Shown: one piece after another, positions 61,642 through 64,000 of the stretch
Numbering within the stretch: position 1 is the first letter of the stretch
Layout: every line of letters begins with the position of its first letter
Source: DASTFY01 sp963769115
GTDB lineage: Bacteria; Actinomycetota; Acidimicrobiia; Acidimicrobiales; Ilumatobacteraceae
Reading direction: 5' to 3'
Length of the DNA: 64,000 bases
Assembly (NCBI GenBank): GCA_963769115.1
Contig: CAVYKN010000013.1
Location: forward strand, 1 to 64,000
Program-made: the position numbers and the translations under genes
Notes under the pieces: model-generated
The model's input: only the letters and a program-made list of their open reading frames with translations
What the model was told of the DNA's origin: nothing
Database searches by the model: none

Positions 61642-62430
61642 GCGGCGGACGGTGGCGGTCACCGGCGCCGGCTCGGGCATCGGGCGGGCCATCGCCAAGG
61701 CGTTCGTGCAGGCCGGCGACCGCGTCCACGTCGGCGACGTCTCGGCGGCGCGGCTGGCCGAGACGGCCGGGCGCGATCGGCGCGCCGGCGACGTGGCCAC
61801 CCACGTGCTCGACGTGACCGACTCGCCGCCATGGAGCGGTTCGTCGCCGAGCCGACGGTGCCGACGGTGACGGCAACCGGAGCGGCAGGGTCTGGCGGTC
61901 TTCGTGAACTGCGCCGGGGTGTTCGACGGCTACGCCGGCATCGACGAGACGACGCCGAGCTGTGGCGACGGATCATCGACGTCAACCTCACCGGGTGCTT
62001 CCACGGCTGCAAGGCGGCCGCGCCGGTGCTGATCCGGCGGGGCGGGGGCCGGATCGTCAACATCGGGTCGGTGGCCGGCCGCCACGGCGGCGCCGACGGG
62101 CTGGCCTACGCCGCCTCGAAGGCCGGCATCGAGGGCATGACCCGCCGGCTGGCCATCGACCTCGGCCGCCACGGCATGACGGCCAACGTCATCGCGCCCG
62201 GCGTGATCAGCACGGACATCCGCGCCAACTCGGCCGAGGTGCTCGGCGACCTCGTCGACGTCGACCGCGGCGTCGGGACGTCGAGCGAGAAGATGGACTG
62301 GCTGATCCCGGTCGGCCGGCCCGGGCGGGCCGACGAGGTGGCGGCGGCCGTGCTGTTCCTCGCCAGCGACGAGGCCGCGTACATCACCGGCCAGGTGCTG
62401 TACGTCGACGGCGGCTGGGACGCGACCTGA
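61638..62430 (+). CDS. Short-chain dehydrogenase/reductase, frame-disrupted
   Basis: Classical SDR of about 260 residues. The cofactor loop TVAVTGAGSGIGRAIAKAFV is read one frame from the ATG at 61638. FVNCAGVFDGYAGIDE follows after further shifts near 61820 and 61900. From about 61960 the frame is stable: ELWRRIIDVNLTGCFHGCKA, RGGGRIVNIGSVAGRHGGAD, the catalytic YAASKAGIEGM, NVIAPGVISTDIRANS and ITGQVLYVDGGWDAT to TGA at 62428. It would oxidise the hydroxyacyl intermediate formed by MaoC. The stop overlaps the next ATG by one base. Confidence 0.83.
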
Positions 62431-63285
62431 TGCCGCTCGTCCTGCCAGCCGGGAAGCGGCTGGCGGTGTCCATCGGCGCCGACTTCGACGCCCACTGCCT
62501 CTGGATGGGCACGTTCGGGCTGACCTCGCCGAGCTACCTCTCGCGGGGCGAGTTCGGCGCCGAGGTCGGCGTGCCCCGGCTGCTCGAGCTGTTCGCCCGG
62601 CACGACCTCCGCACGACGTGGTGCACGCCGTCGCACACGCTGCAGACCTTCCCCGAGCAGTGCGGCCGGATCGTCGACGCCGGCCACGAGATCGCCGCCC
62701 ACGGCTGCTACCACGAGCAGGTCCCAAGCTCGATCCCGACGAGGAGCGACGGCTGATGGCGCTGCAGCTCGCCGAGCACGAGCGGCTCGTCGGCCGTCGG
62801 CCGACCGGCTACCGGTCGCCGGCGTGGGACTTCTCCGACGCCACGCTCGGGCTGCTCGAGGAGTTCGGGTTCGTCTGGGACTCGTCGCTCATGGGCCGCG
62901 ACTTCGAGGCCTACCGGCCTCGGCCCGTCGTCACCGTCGACCGGGAGCGCGGCAACGAGTTCGGCCCGCCGAGCCCGATCATCGAGATCCCGGTGTCGTG
63001 GTTCCTCGACGACTTCCCGGCGCTCGAGCAGCTGCCCCGCGGCGGGTGGATGGGCTCGACGGAGTCGCTGTTCGCCCGTTGGAAGGACCACTTCGACTTC
63101 GCCTACGAGCGGGTCCCGGGTGGCGTGTTCGCCCTCACGGTGCACCCCCAGACGATCGGCCGGGCCCACGCCTTCTTGATGTTCGAGCGCTTCGTCGACT
63201 ACGTCTGGCCCACGACGGTGTGTGGGTCGCGCCGCTCAGCGACATCGCCGACGCCTGGCGGGACGCCGCCCGACTCCTGACTTGA
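62430..63285 (+). CDS. Polysaccharide deacetylase-fold amidohydrolase (PuuE/cyclic imidase type), two frameshifts
   Basis: NodB-fold metal hydrolase of about 285 residues. From the ATG at 62430: LAVSIGADFDAHCLWMGTFG, YLSRGEFGAEVGVPRLLELF, LRTTWCTPSHTLQTFPEQCG and GHEIAAHGCYHEQV. After a shift near 62728, PKLDPDEERRLMALQLAEHE, TGYRSPAWDFSDATLGLLEE and DDFPALEQLPRGGWMG follow. A last shift near 63208 gives VWVAPLSDIADAWRDAARLL. The SRGEFG and YRSPAWD segments are those of PuuE allantoinase and cyclic imidase relatives rather than chitin deacetylases. Both breaks read CCC where CCCC fits. Inferred role: opening a cyclic amide or imide. Confidence 0.8.
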
Positions 63286-63310
63286 TTGACCTGCCGGGCG
63301 GCGGGAGCGC

Positions 63311-64000
63311 TCAGTCCCCGTCCATGAGCTCCGCGTAGAGGTCGAGCGCGGCGCGGACCGCCGATTCCCGCTCGGGGTGCAGCGGGCCGGGGACGAAGCG
63401 GCGGGACAGGACGCCCCGGTAGGTCCCTTCGCACAGCGGGATGTCCTGGCGGTTCGTGGCCCGCCACACCGCGGTGAGCGCCTCGACGTCGTAGTCGAGG
63501 CCCTCGACGGCGTCGGCGGCCACGTACCACCTCGTCTCCCAGCGGCTCCGGCGCACGTCGACGGGCCTCAGGAGGTGGACGATCATGTGGTCGGCGTGGC
63601 AGATCAGCCGCGTGAGGAGCGGGACGATGACGAAGCCGCCGCCGAGCCCGTCGGGCAGCTCGTCGAGCTCGGCGTAGTCGCCGAGCGGCTTGGAGACGAG
63701 CCGGCCGTCGAGCGACATCGTCTTGTGGCCCGGCTTGAGCGGGGTCGAGCCACCCAGGTACGGCCCGGCCCAGCCCGCGTCGTGGCGTACATCGCGTCGA
63801 GCGCCATCGACGCGCACAGCTCGGGGTGCTGGCCCCGGCAGTGGTAGCACTCGAGGTAGTTCTCGAGCAGGACCTTCCAGTTGGCCTCGACGTCGTAGGA
63901 CTCGCGGAACGCCTCCCGGAGGTGCTCGGGCCGGGCGGGGACCATGTCGGCGGCGAGCGTCTCGAGTGCCGGCGTCAGCGCCGGCGGGAGGGGACTCGGA
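63311..64000 (-). CDS. Rieske oxygenase alpha subunit, N-terminus outside window, one frameshift
   Basis: C-terminal two-thirds of a ring-hydroxylating/N-demethylating oxygenase large subunit. The mononuclear iron motif is in SYDVEANWKVLLENYLECYH followed by CRGQHPEL (Asn, Glu and the two His ligands). After a shift near 63785, GPYLGGSTPLKPGHKTMSLD, GGGFVIVPLLTRLICHADHM and RATNRQDIPLCEGTYRGVLS follow, to a stop at 63311. The Rieske 2Fe-2S domain lies beyond base 64000. It converges with the rightward operon and may perform the first oxygenation of the substrate. Confidence 0.85.
   Translation of the reverse strand, partial: SESPPAGADAGTRDARRRHGPRPARAPPGGVPRVLRRRGQLEGPARELPRVLPLPGPAPRAVRVDGARRDVRHDAGWAGPYLGGSTPLKPGHKTMSLDGRLVSKPLGDYAELDELPDGLGGGFVIVPLLTRLICHADHMIVHLLRPVDVRRSRWETRWYVAADAVEGLDYDVEALTAVWRATNRQDIPLCEGTYRGVLSRRFVPGPLHPERESAVRAALDLYAELMDGD

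Noticed and set aside
1..64000. CRISPR array, rRNA or known riboswitch
   Set aside because: No regularly spaced repeat-spacer pattern, no rRNA signature and no conserved riboswitch core was found on either strand by eye.

Overview
The window is about 64 kb of very GC-rich DNA with short spacers and many 4-base GTGA/ATGA gene overlaps. It also shows several apparently leaderless starts (TANNNT about 6-10 bases before the start codon). The gene set (rplY-pth-adk, mfd-mazG, dapA-rnj-ftsK-rimO-pgsA-cinA-thpR, pxpABC, Tat-type sulfatases, a sortase substrate ending in LPETG) fits an actinobacterium (Actinomycetota). An acidimicrobial-type lineage is a guess, because no rRNA is present to decide it.

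Layout. 1-3.4 kb: a truncated GH13 glucosidase coupled to a LacI regulator, then a small operon of DUF2277, MmcQ/YjbR and GNAT. 3.4-9.3 kb: mfd, a PpiC-type foldase lipoprotein and mazG, on the minus strand. 9.4-12.2 kb: a cell-wall anchored LPETG protein (frame-disrupted) and rplY-pth-adk. 12.3-16.4 kb: flavin reductase, a MauE/DoxX membrane protein, 5-oxoprolinase pxpABC and dapB. 16.4-19.2 kb: a DHDPS-like aldolase, an SDR remnant, a membrane protein and a secreted DUF1996 protein. 19.4-21.2 kb: a TetR regulator and a ferritin-like diiron protein. 21.3-25.6 kb: three sulfatase units, one of them decayed. 25.9-38.8 kb: a housekeeping run from dapA to thpR, ending in an orphan FtsX-type permease. 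38.86-45 kb: a tRNA-Arg followed by a gene-poor stretch full of fragments, with a tRNA-like half sequence near its far end. 45-50.2 kb: P450, desaturase, methyltransferase, a CYTH-Ppx fusion and a GYD protein. 50.9-53.5 kb: a heavily broken cyclase/NB-ARC regulator. 53.5-64 kb: a divergent catabolic cluster.

The catabolic cluster pairs a leftward operon (MaoC, acyl-CoA ligase, carbon-nitrogen hydrolase, nitronate monooxygenase) with a rightward operon (Asp/Glu-hydantoin racemase, FAD amine oxidase, acyl-CoA dehydrogenase, citryl-CoA-lyase-like enzyme, SDR, PuuE-like cyclic amidohydrolase). A convergent Rieske oxygenase runs off the right edge. Together they look like a route that opens an N-containing ring, oxidises the amine, activates the acid to a CoA ester and cleaves it. 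This is the best candidate for an undescribed system here, but the substrate is inferred.

Caution on frames: many genes, nearly all in 53.5-64 kb, are split by 1-base indels. Most of the cases examined closely look like gains or losses in a G or C run, while protein motifs and stop/start overlaps are intact. I read these mainly as run-length errors in the assembly. The sulfatase copy at 22.9-24.3 kb also carries many substitutions and is a real pseudogene.
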